This document shows positions 46,783 through 55,002 of a stretch of DNA of 64,000 nucleotides, piece by piece. Within the stretch, counting starts at the first letter, position 1, and each line of letters opens with the position of its first letter. Origin of the DNA: Microbulbifer yueqingensis (GTDB lineage: Bacteria > Pseudomonadota > Gammaproteobacteria > Pseudomonadales > Cellvibrionaceae); assembly GCF_900100355.1 (NCBI RefSeq), contig NZ_FNFH01000003.1, positions 620,001-684,000 on the forward strand. The letters are read 5' to 3'. Below the pieces are notes generated by a model. The model ran no database searches and had not been told where the DNA came from. It saw only the letters and a program-made list of their open reading frames with translations. The position numbers and the translations under genes are program-made.

Positions 46783-48241
46783 TGGTGCCCTCCACCTGGC
46801 CCTCGCGCAAGGCGCGGTACTCCTGGCAGTGGGCCAGGCTGGGAATCAGCTTGTCCGGATTCAGCAATCCTTTCGGGTCGAGCGCCTGCTTTATGGCCAG
46901 GAACTGGCCGATCTCCGCGTCCGAAAACTGCACCGCCATCTGGTTGAACTTCTCGATGCCCACGCCGTGCTCGCCGGTGATGGTGCCGCCCACGGCGATA
47001 CAGTACTCAAGGATGTCGGCGGCGAGCTGCTCGACGCGGTCCAGGGCGTCCCCCTCGCGACCATTGAACATGATGATGGGGTGCAGGTTGCCATCGCCCG
47101 CGTGGAATACATTGGCGACGCGCAGGTCGTAGCGCTGCGAAAAGGCCTGGATCGCCTCCAGCACGTCGCCGATACGGTGGCGCGGCACTGTCCCGTCGAT
47201 GCAGTAATAATCGGGACTCAGGCGGCCGATGGCGGGGAAGGCACTCTTGCGCCCTTTCCACCACCGCTGCCGCTGTTCCCCGTCCCGGGCCAGCTGCACC
47301 CGCGTCGCACCGGAGCTGCCCAGCACCTCCTGCACCAGGCCCAGCTCTGCCGCCACTTCCTCCGGCGCCCCGTCCAGGTCGATGATCAGGATTGCCGCTG
47401 CGTCCAGGGCGTACCCCGCATGGCAGAATTCCTCGGTCGCCGAGATGGCCAGCGCATCCATCATCTCCAGTGCGGCCGGAATGACGCCTGCGCGCACGAT
47501 GGCCGAGACAGCATCCGATGCGGCACGCACCGAGGAGAAGTCCGCCATGAGCGTACGGGTCTGCTCGGGCAGCGGGATCAACTTGACCGTGACTTCGGTG
47601 ATGATGCCGAGGCATCCCTCGGACCCGTGCGCAAGCGCCAGGAGGTCATAGCCCGGCTGGGCCAGGCAATCACCGCCGATCTCCAGCACCTCCCCATCGA
47701 TGGTGACCAGGCGCAGTGCCAACACATTGTGCACGGTGACGCCATATTTCAGGCAGTGCACGCCCCCGGCATTCTCCGCCACATTGCCCCCGATGGAACA
47801 GGCAATCTGGGAAGACGGATCGGGGGCGTAATAGAGACCGTGGGCCGCGGCGGCAGTGGACAACTGTTCGTTGAGGACCCCGGGCTGCGCCCGCGCGGTC
47901 ATGCTGGCCGGGGACACCGACAATATCCGGCTCATGGCCGCGGTAACCAGCAGGATACCCCGACCGTAGGGCCTGGCGCCGGCAGAGAGACCGGTGCCCG
48001 CACCGCGGGTGACCAGCGGCACCCCCTTCGCATGGCACAGTCTTGCCGTGGCAACCACATCCTCTTCATCGCGAGCCAGTACCACTGCGAGCGGGCGCTC
48101 GCAGTAGACTGGCAGTGCGTCACACTCAAATGGCGCAACCTGCTCGCGGGCGGTCAGGATCCGGTCGGCACCTATTGCATCGCGCAGTGCCGCGACGATG
48201 CCGGCTCCGTGCCCCGCCTGCCAACTCTCCCTGTCGCTCAT
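46775..48241 (-). CDS. glcD: Glycolate/D-lactate oxidase catalytic FAD subunit GlcD
   Basis: This 488-residue flavoprotein has the PCMH FAD domain (VTRGAGTGLSAGA, PSSQIACSIGGNVAENAGG) and the FAD-oxidase C domain (VFHAGDGNLHP, ITGEHGVGIEK, ALDPKGLLNPDK). GlcD-type enzymes oxidise glycolate to glyoxylate and also D-lactate to pyruvate. ATG 48241 lies 5 bp after the nagX stop, with AAGG inside the nagX end. The tight linkage to namZ and the adjacency to murQ, whose product is D-lactate, suggest lactate as a relevant substrate; this is inference. Confidence 0.93.
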   Translation of the reverse strand: MSDRESWQAGHGAGIVAALRDAIGADRILTAREQVAPFECDALPVYCERPLAVVLARDEEDVVATARLCHAKGVPLVTRGAGTGLSAGARPYGRGILLVTAAMSRILSVSPASMTARAQPGVLNEQLSTAAAAHGLYYAPDPSSQIACSIGGNVAENAGGVHCLKYGVTVHNVLALRLVTIDGEVLEIGGDCLAQPGYDLLALAHGSEGCLGIITEVTVKLIPLPEQTRTLMADFSSVRAASDAVSAIVRAGVIPAALEMMDALAISATEEFCHAGYALDAAAILIIDLDGAPEEVAAELGLVQEVLGSSGATRVQLARDGEQRQRWWKGRKSAFPAIGRLSPDYYCIDGTVPRHRIGDVLEAIQAFSQRYDLRVANVFHAGDGNLHPIIMFNGREGDALDRVEQLAADILEYCIAVGGTITGEHGVGIEKFNQMAVQFSDAEIGQFLAIKQALDPKGLLNPDKLIPSLAHCQEYRALREGQVEGTNG

Positions 48242-48246
48242 GCTGG

Positions 48247-49437
48247 TCACACCTTCCAGATTATCCGCCGCCGGTACATCTGCCACATGACCCAATAGAA
48301 GACCAGGACACAGGTGAGCGCAAATGCAAGTGAGCCGACGGGGCCACCGAACAGGGGCAGGTAAACGCTGTCAAACAGCCATCCCTTCAGGCTCGAGTCT
48401 CCCACAGGGATCATGATCAACAGCCTGCCCACCATTCCCGCCAGCATATAAAGCGCAATTGCGTTGACGCCGAATACCAAAAGCGGCGCCAGTGCACGGC
48501 GACGCCGCTGCACATCGGCCACGTAGTAGAACGCCGCCAGCAATACCAGGGAAACCCCACCGGAAAGGCACACGAAACTGGGCGACCACAGCGCCTTGTT
48601 GACCGGTACCCAGGGGTGCGCCAGCTGGCCTGCCGCGAACAATACGATTCCCGCCACAAGCCACCACCGGCAGAGCGCCCGTTGTTCGCCGTCGCTGTCT
48701 CCCGCGCGGCACCACTGCCGGGCCGCGAATACTCCCAGCAGGCAGGAGACTATTGCAGGAAGGGTCGTGAGGATGCCCTCGGGATCGAAGGCAAAAGGCT
48801 CTGCCGAACGATAGTAGACATGGTCAGCGCCGAGCAGGAGCTGGTCCAGCCAGGCGGAGAAGTTATTGCCAAATTCAAGCCGGCCGTGAAAGACCTGCCC
48901 GGCACTGTCCTGGTAAGGCGCGAACAGCATCAGGGCCCAGGGCACCGCGAGCAAGAGCACGCTCACTGTGAGCAGGGCACGCTCGCTACAGTAACGCATC
49001 AGGTAACAGGTAATGAGGTAGACAAGCGCTATCCGCTGCAGCACCCCCAACCAGCGTATTCTCTCGATTTGATCCTCAAGCCAGCTATAGGAGCTGTCGC
49101 GGAAATTGTAGGAAAACACGGCCAGGAACAGCCCCAGCCCGAACAGTTTCAGCGCCCGCGACCATTGCGGCCAGCCCACTGGCGGAAACCGTGCGCACTG
49201 GTGGTTGGACAGCACCAGCGAGAACCCGACCACAAACAGGAATAGTGGGAACACCACGTCCGTCGGTGTCCAGCCGTGCCATCCTGCGTGGGCCAGCGGC
49301 GGGTACACATAAGACCAGCTGCCGGGATTGTTCACCAGCACCATGGCTGCGATAGCCAGGCCGCGCAACAGGTCCACCGACATCAGCCGCCCCCGCGGTC
49401 GCAGGGCCAGGATCCGGTCGACGTGCTGCCTCAGCAC
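48247..49437 (-). CDS. NagX-like (HGSNAT-type) multipass membrane protein
   Basis: This 396-residue protein has about ten membrane helices and the HGSNAT/NagX/DUF5009 features: RLMSVDLLRGLAIAAMVLVNNPG, HAGWHGWTPTDVVFPLFLFVVG and RIRWLGVLQRIALVYL. The family includes heparan-alpha-glucosaminide N-acetyltransferase and the NagX proteins found with amino-sugar catabolic genes, where uptake or transacetylation has been suggested. It lies 3 bp after namZ and 5 bp before glcD. The start is GTG 49437 or the internal ATG at 49383; the latter matches the usual family start. A role with MurNAc is inferred from neighbours. Confidence 0.85.
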   Translation of the reverse strand: MLRQHVDRILALRPRGRLMSVDLLRGLAIAAMVLVNNPGSWSYVYPPLAHAGWHGWTPTDVVFPLFLFVVGFSLVLSNHQCARFPPVGWPQWSRALKLFGLGLFLAVFSYNFRDSSYSWLEDQIERIRWLGVLQRIALVYLITCYLMRYCSERALLTVSVLLLAVPWALMLFAPYQDSAGQVFHGRLEFGNNFSAWLDQLLLGADHVYYRSAEPFAFDPEGILTTLPAIVSCLLGVFAARQWCRAGDSDGEQRALCRWWLVAGIVLFAAGQLAHPWVPVNKALWSPSFVCLSGGVSLVLLAAFYYVADVQRRRRALAPLLVFGVNAIALYMLAGMVGRLLIMIPVGDSSLKGWLFDSVYLPLFGGPVGSLAFALTCVLVFYWVMWQMYRRRIIWKV

Positions 49438-49440
49438 CCC

Positions 49441-50658
49441 TCATTCCTCCGGATAGAGCAGGTAGGGCTTGCGCCTCTCCCGGTAGGTATTGAGGTCCGG
49501 CTGCCAGCCGCGCTGGATTTCCGCGGCGCCCTGCCCCTGCAGGATTGCGAGCCGCAGGGCGTCGGTTCCCGCCAACTTGTCGAAGAACGCCGCGCGGGAA
49601 AAGAACCGCTCGCCGCCCTCACCGGTGCGCCGCTGCCAGTCGATCAGGTAATCCAGGGTAAAGCGACTGGATTCGCCGACGCTTCGCAGGTCATCCCCGG
49701 ACAGGCGCAGGCCCTGGTGCTTGGGGTTTTCACTGGCACCCGGGATGGGTCGCGGCGTAAAACTGAATTCACCCAGGGAATCGGCGGGGTGACCTGTCAC
49801 CTGGAATGGAAATTCCGTGCCCCGCCCGATACTGACCGTGGTGCCCTCGAACAGGCCGAGGGAGGGATAAAGGCGAATCGCCACATTGTTGGGAAGGTTG
49901 GGCGAGGGTTTCACCGGCAGAGAATACTTCATGGATTTGCGGTAACCGGCCACCGGGATCACAGTGAGTTCGCAGCGCGCGCGCCCTTCCAGCCAGCCCT
50001 CGCCATTGATCATCTGTGCGAGCTCGCCCACGGTGAGCCCATGCACCAGGGGAATCGGGTGCATGCCGACAAAGCTGCGAAATTCCGGCTCCAGTACCGG
50101 GCCATCGATGTAGTCGCCGTTGGGGTTCGGCCGGTCCAGTACCAGCAGCGGCACATCGTAATCGGCACAGGCCTGCATGAGGTAATGCAGGGAACTGATA
50201 TAGGTATAGAAGCGCACCCCTACATCCTGGATGTCGAACACCAGGCGGTCCAGGTCCGCCAACTGCTCGCGGCGGGGGGCGTAATTGCTCCCGTAAAGGG
50301 AGACGACCGGCAGGCCCGTGGGGCCATCAATGCCGCCCTCGATCTTGCCACCATTCTCTACGTCGCCGCGGATACCGTGCTCCAGGGCAAAGATCTTCTG
50401 CACGTCCACATCGTGCGCGCGGAGGAAGTCGATCAGGTGGCGGTCCCCGACGCGGGAAGTCTGGTTTACCACCAGGCCAACGCGCTGCTCGTGCAGCAGC
50501 GGCAGGTAGGTCCCGGCGCGCTCGGCACCAGTACGCAACGGCTGGCGGTCGTCCGCCTCGGCGCAACCGCCGGAGGACAGGCCGAGCAGTGCGCAGAGAA
50601 ATAAACGGAGAACAGAACCGCTGGGTTGGCGGGGCCAGGATCGATGCTTTCTTATCAT
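49441..50658 (-). CDS. namZ: Exo-beta-N-acetylmuramidase NamZ (DUF1343)
   Basis: This 405-residue protein has a signal sequence ending near C32 (imperfect lipobox GLSSGGC) and the DUF1343 fold: VGLVVNQTSRVGD, FALEHGIRGD, DGPTGLPVVSLYG, VFDIQDVGVRFYTY, LDRPNPNGD and the IGRGTEFPFQVTG stretch. NamZ (YbbC in Bacillus subtilis) removes MurNAc from the non-reducing end of peptidoglycan fragments. Here it should act in the periplasm. It starts the run namZ-nagX-glcD-glcE-glcF, 40 bp downstream of the dipeptidase relic. Confidence 0.92.
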   Translation of the reverse strand: MIRKHRSWPRQPSGSVLRLFLCALLGLSSGGCAEADDRQPLRTGAERAGTYLPLLHEQRVGLVVNQTSRVGDRHLIDFLRAHDVDVQKIFALEHGIRGDVENGGKIEGGIDGPTGLPVVSLYGSNYAPRREQLADLDRLVFDIQDVGVRFYTYISSLHYLMQACADYDVPLLVLDRPNPNGDYIDGPVLEPEFRSFVGMHPIPLVHGLTVGELAQMINGEGWLEGRARCELTVIPVAGYRKSMKYSLPVKPSPNLPNNVAIRLYPSLGLFEGTTVSIGRGTEFPFQVTGHPADSLGEFSFTPRPIPGASENPKHQGLRLSGDDLRSVGESSRFTLDYLIDWQRRTGEGGERFFSRAAFFDKLAGTDALRLAILQGQGAAEIQRGWQPDLNTYRERRKPYLLYPEE

Positions 50659-50697
50659 GGGACTCCCGGGTTGTCGGTGCAGAACTGAGTGCCGGTA

Positions 50698-50943
50698 TCA
50701 CTCCACCGGCATGTCGAAATAGCGATCGGGCCAGGGCTCCGGCTGGCAGGTGTAATGCCGCCATTCCTGAGGGTAGTTGTGAAAACCGCGCCCGGCCATT
50801 GCTCCCCTCAGCAGCCTGCGGTTGTCGCGCGCCGCTTTGTCTTCCAGCGGATAGGCTGTCGCGGAACGTTCATCCATAAAATCGAAAGCGGTCCCCTAAT
50901 CCGGCCGCACACCTGTATCCAGGTGCTAAAGCCGAGTCCCAGA
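50698..50943 (-). pseudogene. Remnant of a D-Ala-D-Ala dipeptidase gene (VanX/DdpX family)
   Basis: Between the decarboxylase and namZ one frame encodes the C-terminus of a VanX/DdpX-like dipeptidase. From about 50898 it reads GTAFDFMDERS, then NRRLLRGAMAGRGFHNYPQ, EWRHYT and a YFDMPVE end, closing with TGA 50698-50700. The catalytic Glu and zinc His of the EWWH motif are still there as EWRH, but the tail is only about 65 residues of a protein near 200. Upstream the homology seems to run on (HLDTGV, then PD before a TAG) with TAG stops at 50896-50898 and 50926-50928, and no start or N-terminal half. I read it as a decayed gene of peptidoglycan-peptide metabolism. Confidence 0.7.
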
Positions 50944-52872
50944 TCACATTGCCTCGAACTCAGCGCGCGCGGCCTGGGCCTCGTCCTCTGTCATCACGCG
51001 CAGGGCCACCCGGCCGCCGGCGGTGCGGACACCGTGCATTTCCAGGTCCTCGCGCTCGAACACATAGGAAATGATCGCGGCCAGGATTTCGGCTGTGATT
51101 TCCTGGCCCGGCACCAGTAACGGGATACCTGGCGGATAGGGAACGATTTCATCGCAGGATACACGCCCCAGCAGCGGTGTTATTTCCTCGCGGTCCAGCG
51201 GTAGCTGTTCGCCGCGGGCAAAGTAGGCGGTGCGCGGCAGGGCCACAATGTCGCTCAGGGCCGGCAGGGACTGCCCCCGGCCCTGCGCGCTGGCGCCCTC
51301 GGCGCTCTCCGACAGCTTCAGCAGCGCCTGCTTGAGCCGCAGCAGCTTGCTCTCGGTGGTGCCGATGGTGACGAGGAAAGTCAGGGTATTGTGGGTGTTC
51401 TTTTCCACCTGGATCCCGAACTCATTGAACAGGGTGTGCTGGGCTTCGGGTGCCGACAGTCCCGCACAGCCCACATCGATGGTGACCTTGGTCGGGTCGA
51501 GGCGCACAGCGTCATCGGCAACTTCCGCGCTGCACAGGTCCTCGACACCCAGGCACCGGAAAAGCGTGGAGTCACGGACAAAAGTGCGGATTTCCTCGGC
51601 AAAGCCCAGCGTCCGGCTCATCACCTCGAAACCCTCGATGCTCATCTGCTTGCGCGCCACATCCAGGCTCGCAATCATGCCGTACTGCGGGCTGGTGGAG
51701 GTGTGCATGTTGATATCCTCGCGGAAACCCGCGGCATCAAAGTTCTCCACGCTCTTGCCCACATGGATCATGCTGGCCTGGGAAAATGCGGACAGCATCT
51801 TGTGGGTGGACTGGGTAACGAAATCCGCACCGCACTCCAGCGCCGTGGGCCGCAGCTCCGGGTGAAAACGCCCGTGTGCATACCAGGCCTCATCGATCAG
51901 CACATGGATTCCGTGCTGGTGGGCAAACTCAATGATCGGCTTGAGGTCATAACGCAGGCCATCGTAGGTACATGACGTCAGCACCAGCATACGCGCGGAG
52001 GGGTTCTCCTCGATCGCGCGGAAAATACTCGCCTTGGGTACCGGGCCGTAGATTCCGTATTTCTGGTTGACCGAGGATTCCAGGTAAACCGGCACGGCGC
52101 CACTCATGATCATGGCGTGGTGCACCGACTTGTGGCAGTTGCGGTCGACCACCACCCTGTCCCCCTCGCGCAACAGGTGCTGCAGGACCACCTTGTTGGA
52201 GGTGGAGGTGCCATTGGTAACAAAGTAGCTGTGGCGTGCACCGAAGGTCTTGGCGGTGAGGTTCTGGGCCTGGCGGATCACGCTGATGGGATCCATCAGG
52301 GAATCGAGCATCTTCACGCTCACCGACAGGTCGGTATTGAAAATGTGCTCGCCCATAAACCGGTAGAAATCCACTACCCACGGGCTGGAGCTCAGGCTGT
52401 CACCGCTGGAGTGGCCCGGCGTGTGCCATGAGTCCCGGGCAGCATAGACATATTCTTTCAGTGCATCGGCAAACGGCGTGGCGACACGCTCCAGCAGGAT
52501 ACGCCGCAGGGTGCGGTAGACCACACCGTAATTGGATTCGCCACGGGAGATCACACACTCGTAGATACGGTCTTCCATGGGCATCTTTGCGGTCGTCAAC
52601 AGGACGCAGTCGATCTCGGCGCGGTGGCGACGAAGTTGCTCGTAGCAGTCCCTCAGCATCACGCTGTCCAGCGAACCGTCATCCAGCGCTACCACTTGCG
52701 TACAACCCTCGTCCAGGAAATCCGCCAGCTCCGCGCCGGGCTCGCAATGCGCGAATGCGAGCCCGAGCGGAGAGCTCTCGTCGCTCTCCGACACCTGCGC
52801 GAGCTCACTCACCCAGCGGCGCCCAAACTGCATGTCCGTCGTTACCAGTACAACCTTGCAATTCATTTCCAT
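50944..52872 (-). CDS. Orn/Lys/Arg decarboxylase (PLP)
   Basis: This protein of about 642 residues has the fold-type I decarboxylase build: a receiver-like wing domain (about 1-130), the PLP domain and a C-terminal domain. Visible are DSWHTPGHSSGDS, TNGTSTSNKVVLQ, the LIDEAW aspartate and the PLP lysine in TQSTHKMLSAFSQASM (about 358). Substrate choice among lysine, ornithine and arginine cannot be read. Decarboxylation consumes a cytoplasmic proton. The start is ATG 52872 or the GTG two codons upstream; neither has a strong ribosome site. It follows the NhaC-like gene by about 12 bp. Confidence 0.88.
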   Translation of the reverse strand: MEMNCKVVLVTTDMQFGRRWVSELAQVSESDESSPLGLAFAHCEPGAELADFLDEGCTQVVALDDGSLDSVMLRDCYEQLRRHRAEIDCVLLTTAKMPMEDRIYECVISRGESNYGVVYRTLRRILLERVATPFADALKEYVYAARDSWHTPGHSSGDSLSSSPWVVDFYRFMGEHIFNTDLSVSVKMLDSLMDPISVIRQAQNLTAKTFGARHSYFVTNGTSTSNKVVLQHLLREGDRVVVDRNCHKSVHHAMIMSGAVPVYLESSVNQKYGIYGPVPKASIFRAIEENPSARMLVLTSCTYDGLRYDLKPIIEFAHQHGIHVLIDEAWYAHGRFHPELRPTALECGADFVTQSTHKMLSAFSQASMIHVGKSVENFDAAGFREDINMHTSTSPQYGMIASLDVARKQMSIEGFEVMSRTLGFAEEIRTFVRDSTLFRCLGVEDLCSAEVADDAVRLDPTKVTIDVGCAGLSAPEAQHTLFNEFGIQVEKNTHNTLTFLVTIGTTESKLLRLKQALLKLSESAEGASAQGRGQSLPALSDIVALPRTAYFARGEQLPLDREEITPLLGRVSCDEIVPYPPGIPLLVPGQEITAEILAAIISYVFEREDLEMHGVRTAGGRVALRVMTEDEAQAARAEFEAM

Positions 52873-52884
52873 ACTCACAATTGT

Positions 52885-54279
52885 TTACAGCAAGACCAGT
52901 CCCAGGAGCACGAAACCGGCGGCGCTGATGGCACCAGCCTGCAGCGCATAGGGCAACTGCGTCCTGACATGGTCAATATGTTCGGTTCCAGACGCCAGCG
53001 ACGAGATGATCGTGGTGTCCGATATCGGCGACGAGTGATCGCCGAAGATGCCGCCGGAAAGCACTGCGGCCACAAACAGCGCCGGCTCGGCGCCCAGTGC
53101 CGCTGCCACGGGAATGGCAATCGGCAGCATGATCGAGAAGGTGCCCCAGCTCGAGCCTACCGAGAAGGCAATCAGGCCGGACACCAGGAAAATCGCCAGG
53201 GGCAACAGCCACAGGGGAATGGCATCGCCCACCATACTTGCCACATAGTCACCGGTGCCGAGCGTTTTCGCAACCGATCCGAGGGCCAGGGCCAGAACGA
53301 GGATTACCGCCAGCGGCAGCATGCGGCCGGCACCTTCCATCCAGGTGTGGCTCAGCTCATCCAGGTCCATGATGCGCTGTGCCAGTACCAGCACTGATAC
53401 CACCGCGAGCCCGGCCAGCGAGGCCCACAGCACCGCGGTGGAGCCGGAACCCGCAAAGATCTCGCCGTTGCCTGTGATCCAGAGGCCCGCCGGCATGGCC
53501 AGTACCAATACCAGGATGGGCAGGATCATGTTGGCCGCGCGGGGCTTCGCGGTCTTTTCCTGGTCAATATGGACAGACAGCTCGATACCGTCCACGTACC
53601 CTGAATCGGTGCGCCTCTGGGCCGCGGCCATAGGTCCGGGGTTGTAGTCGCGCGCGATGGTGAAGGCGGTCATCGCCACCGCGGTGATGGCATAGAGGTT
53701 GAGGGGAATACTGGACAGCAGCACCGTCAGCGGCTCGTCGACTTCCAGCCCCTCGAGCAGTCCCAGGTTGAACGCCCCCCAGGCATTCAGCGGAATCAGC
53801 ATGCAGATGGGGGCAGAAGTTGAATCGACGATATAGGCCAGTTTCTCCCGCGCCACCCGGAAACGATCGAACAGCGGGCGCGACACGGTACCGGCGACCA
53901 GCACCGTGATATTGGACTCGATGAAAATGAATACCCCCACCAGCCACGCCATCCACTGGGCGCGCCGCCCGCTGGTGACCCAGCGGCTGCGTTCGAGGAA
54001 ACGCACAAAGCCGGTGACGGCACCGCTGCGCTCCAGCGTGAGGATAAAGGCCCCGATCACCAGGGTGAACATAACCACCCGCGCGTCGCCCGGGCTGGCC
54101 AGCACCGCCAGCATCCCGTCGAGCGCCTCGGCCAGCGACGGCAGCACCCCGGACTGGTTGAGCAGGAAGTAACCGAGCCAGGTACCCGCAAACAGGGCCA
54201 GGTACACCTGGCGCGTCAGGAGCGCCAGGCCGATGGCCACGAAGGGGGGCAGCAGGGTTATCCAGGTCAATTCAGTCAT
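52885..54279 (-). CDS. NhaC family Na+/H+ antiporter-like transporter
   Basis: This 464-residue protein has about 11 hydrophobic helices and NhaC/ArsB-superfamily features: FIESNITVLVAGTVSRPLFDR, STSAPICMLIPLNAWGA, FSVGSSWGTFSIMLPIAIP and SGGIFGDHSSPISDTTIISS. The family exchanges Na+ for H+ or moves organic ions such as amino acids. It is directly upstream of the decarboxylase in the same operon, so it may carry the amino acid or its amine, or balance protons. A palindromic operator-like site lies about 100 bp upstream of its start. Confidence 0.85.
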   Translation of the reverse strand: MTELTWITLLPPFVAIGLALLTRQVYLALFAGTWLGYFLLNQSGVLPSLAEALDGMLAVLASPGDARVVMFTLVIGAFILTLERSGAVTGFVRFLERSRWVTSGRRAQWMAWLVGVFIFIESNITVLVAGTVSRPLFDRFRVAREKLAYIVDSTSAPICMLIPLNAWGAFNLGLLEGLEVDEPLTVLLSSIPLNLYAITAVAMTAFTIARDYNPGPMAAAQRRTDSGYVDGIELSVHIDQEKTAKPRAANMILPILVLVLAMPAGLWITGNGEIFAGSGSTAVLWASLAGLAVVSVLVLAQRIMDLDELSHTWMEGAGRMLPLAVILVLALALGSVAKTLGTGDYVASMVGDAIPLWLLPLAIFLVSGLIAFSVGSSWGTFSIMLPIAIPVAAALGAEPALFVAAVLSGGIFGDHSSPISDTTIISSLASGTEHIDHVRTQLPYALQAGAISAAGFVLLGLVLL

Positions 54280-54376
54280 ACGGGGTTCTAATACTTATTA
54301 TCGATCTTGCCGGGACAGCACCGGTCCCCGCCGACCTTGCCCGCAGCCGCAGCCCGGGCAGGTCGCATCATAGAGC

Positions 54377-54392
54377 TTTTGTGATCACAAAA
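54377..54392. promoter_or_regulatory. 16-bp perfect palindrome upstream of the antiporter-decarboxylase operon
   Basis: TTTTGTGATCACAAAA is a perfect palindrome 98-113 bp upstream of the NhaC-like start. It contains TGTGA and TCACA half-sites like CRP/Vfr, but without the 6-bp spacer, so CRP itself is unlikely; a GntR- or LacI-type dimer is possible. The rest of the 383-bp gap (54280-54662) holds one weak minus-strand ORF (54385-54609) that I do not support. Confidence 0.55.
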
Positions 54393-54662
54393 CTACCGAC
54401 TCGACCAGTCTGAGAGTGCCGGGATCGCCATCGAGTTCCGCCACTGCCCCTGCCGGACTACCTTCTGGTCGTGCAAAATATGACCCGCGCAAGGTGAGCG
54501 CTTGCGCAGAGGCCCAGGCCGGCGTGCTCGCCGGGCTGGAGCGTAACCAGCCGCCGGATGCGGGCGCGGCCGGCTGCCACCATTCCGCGAGCGGATTTCT
54601 GCGCGCCACGGAGATATCATTGCGCCCTCAACAGGAAACCCCGCGGGAGAGAAGGCCACTCC

Positions 54663-54989
54663 ATGGATAGCATCGCCAACACCCCTGAACCGCCCTACTT
54701 CGCCGTCATCTTTACCAGCCTGCGCACCTCCGTCGATGAGGGCTACGGCTCCATGGCCGGGCGTATGCTGGAGCTGGCCGCGGACCAGCCGGGCTTCCTC
54801 GGCGCGGAGTCCGCGCGCGAGGGGCTGGGCATCACCGTCTCCTACTGGCAGGACCTGGAGTCCATCCGCGACTGGAAGAACCACGCCGAGCACAAGGTGG
54901 CCCGGGAGCTGGGACGCGGGAAATGGTACGCGGAATACTCCACCAGGATCTGCAGGGTGGAGCGCGAATACTCTTTCAGCGCAGGCTAG
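54663..54989 (+). CDS. ABM-domain (antibiotic biosynthesis monooxygenase-like) protein
   Basis: This 108-residue protein has the dimeric alpha-beta barrel ABM pattern: YFAVIFTSLRTSVDEGYGSM, ADQPGFLGAESAREG, ITVSYWQDLESIRDWKNHAEH and VAREL-GRGKWYAEY. Such proteins can be quinol or haem-degrading monooxygenases, but many have no known reaction. AGAAGG precedes ATG 54663 by 7 nt; the open frame extends upstream without such a site. It converges with pxpA, 13 bp from its stop. Confidence 0.88.
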   Translation: MDSIANTPEPPYFAVIFTSLRTSVDEGYGSMAGRMLELAADQPGFLGAESAREGLGITVSYWQDLESIRDWKNHAEHKVARELGRGKWYAEYSTRICRVEREYSFSAG

Positions 54990-55002
54990 ACCTTCCGCTT
55001 GC

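Noticed and set aside
46478-48298. 606-codon open frame on the + strand opposite glcD/glcE
   Set aside because: It is antisense to well-supported glcD and glcE and its translation has no recognisable domain; long antisense frames are expected in GC-rich DNA.
54377-54392. CRP binding site
   Set aside because: The half-sites TGTGA and TCACA are adjacent instead of separated by 6 bp, so the site does not fit CRP or Vfr; kept only as an unknown operator.
54385-54609. Minus-strand ORF of 74 codons upstream of the NhaC-like gene
   Set aside because: GTG start without a ribosome site, no recognisable family and its end overlaps the palindromic operator-like site. It may be a fragment, but I cannot support it.
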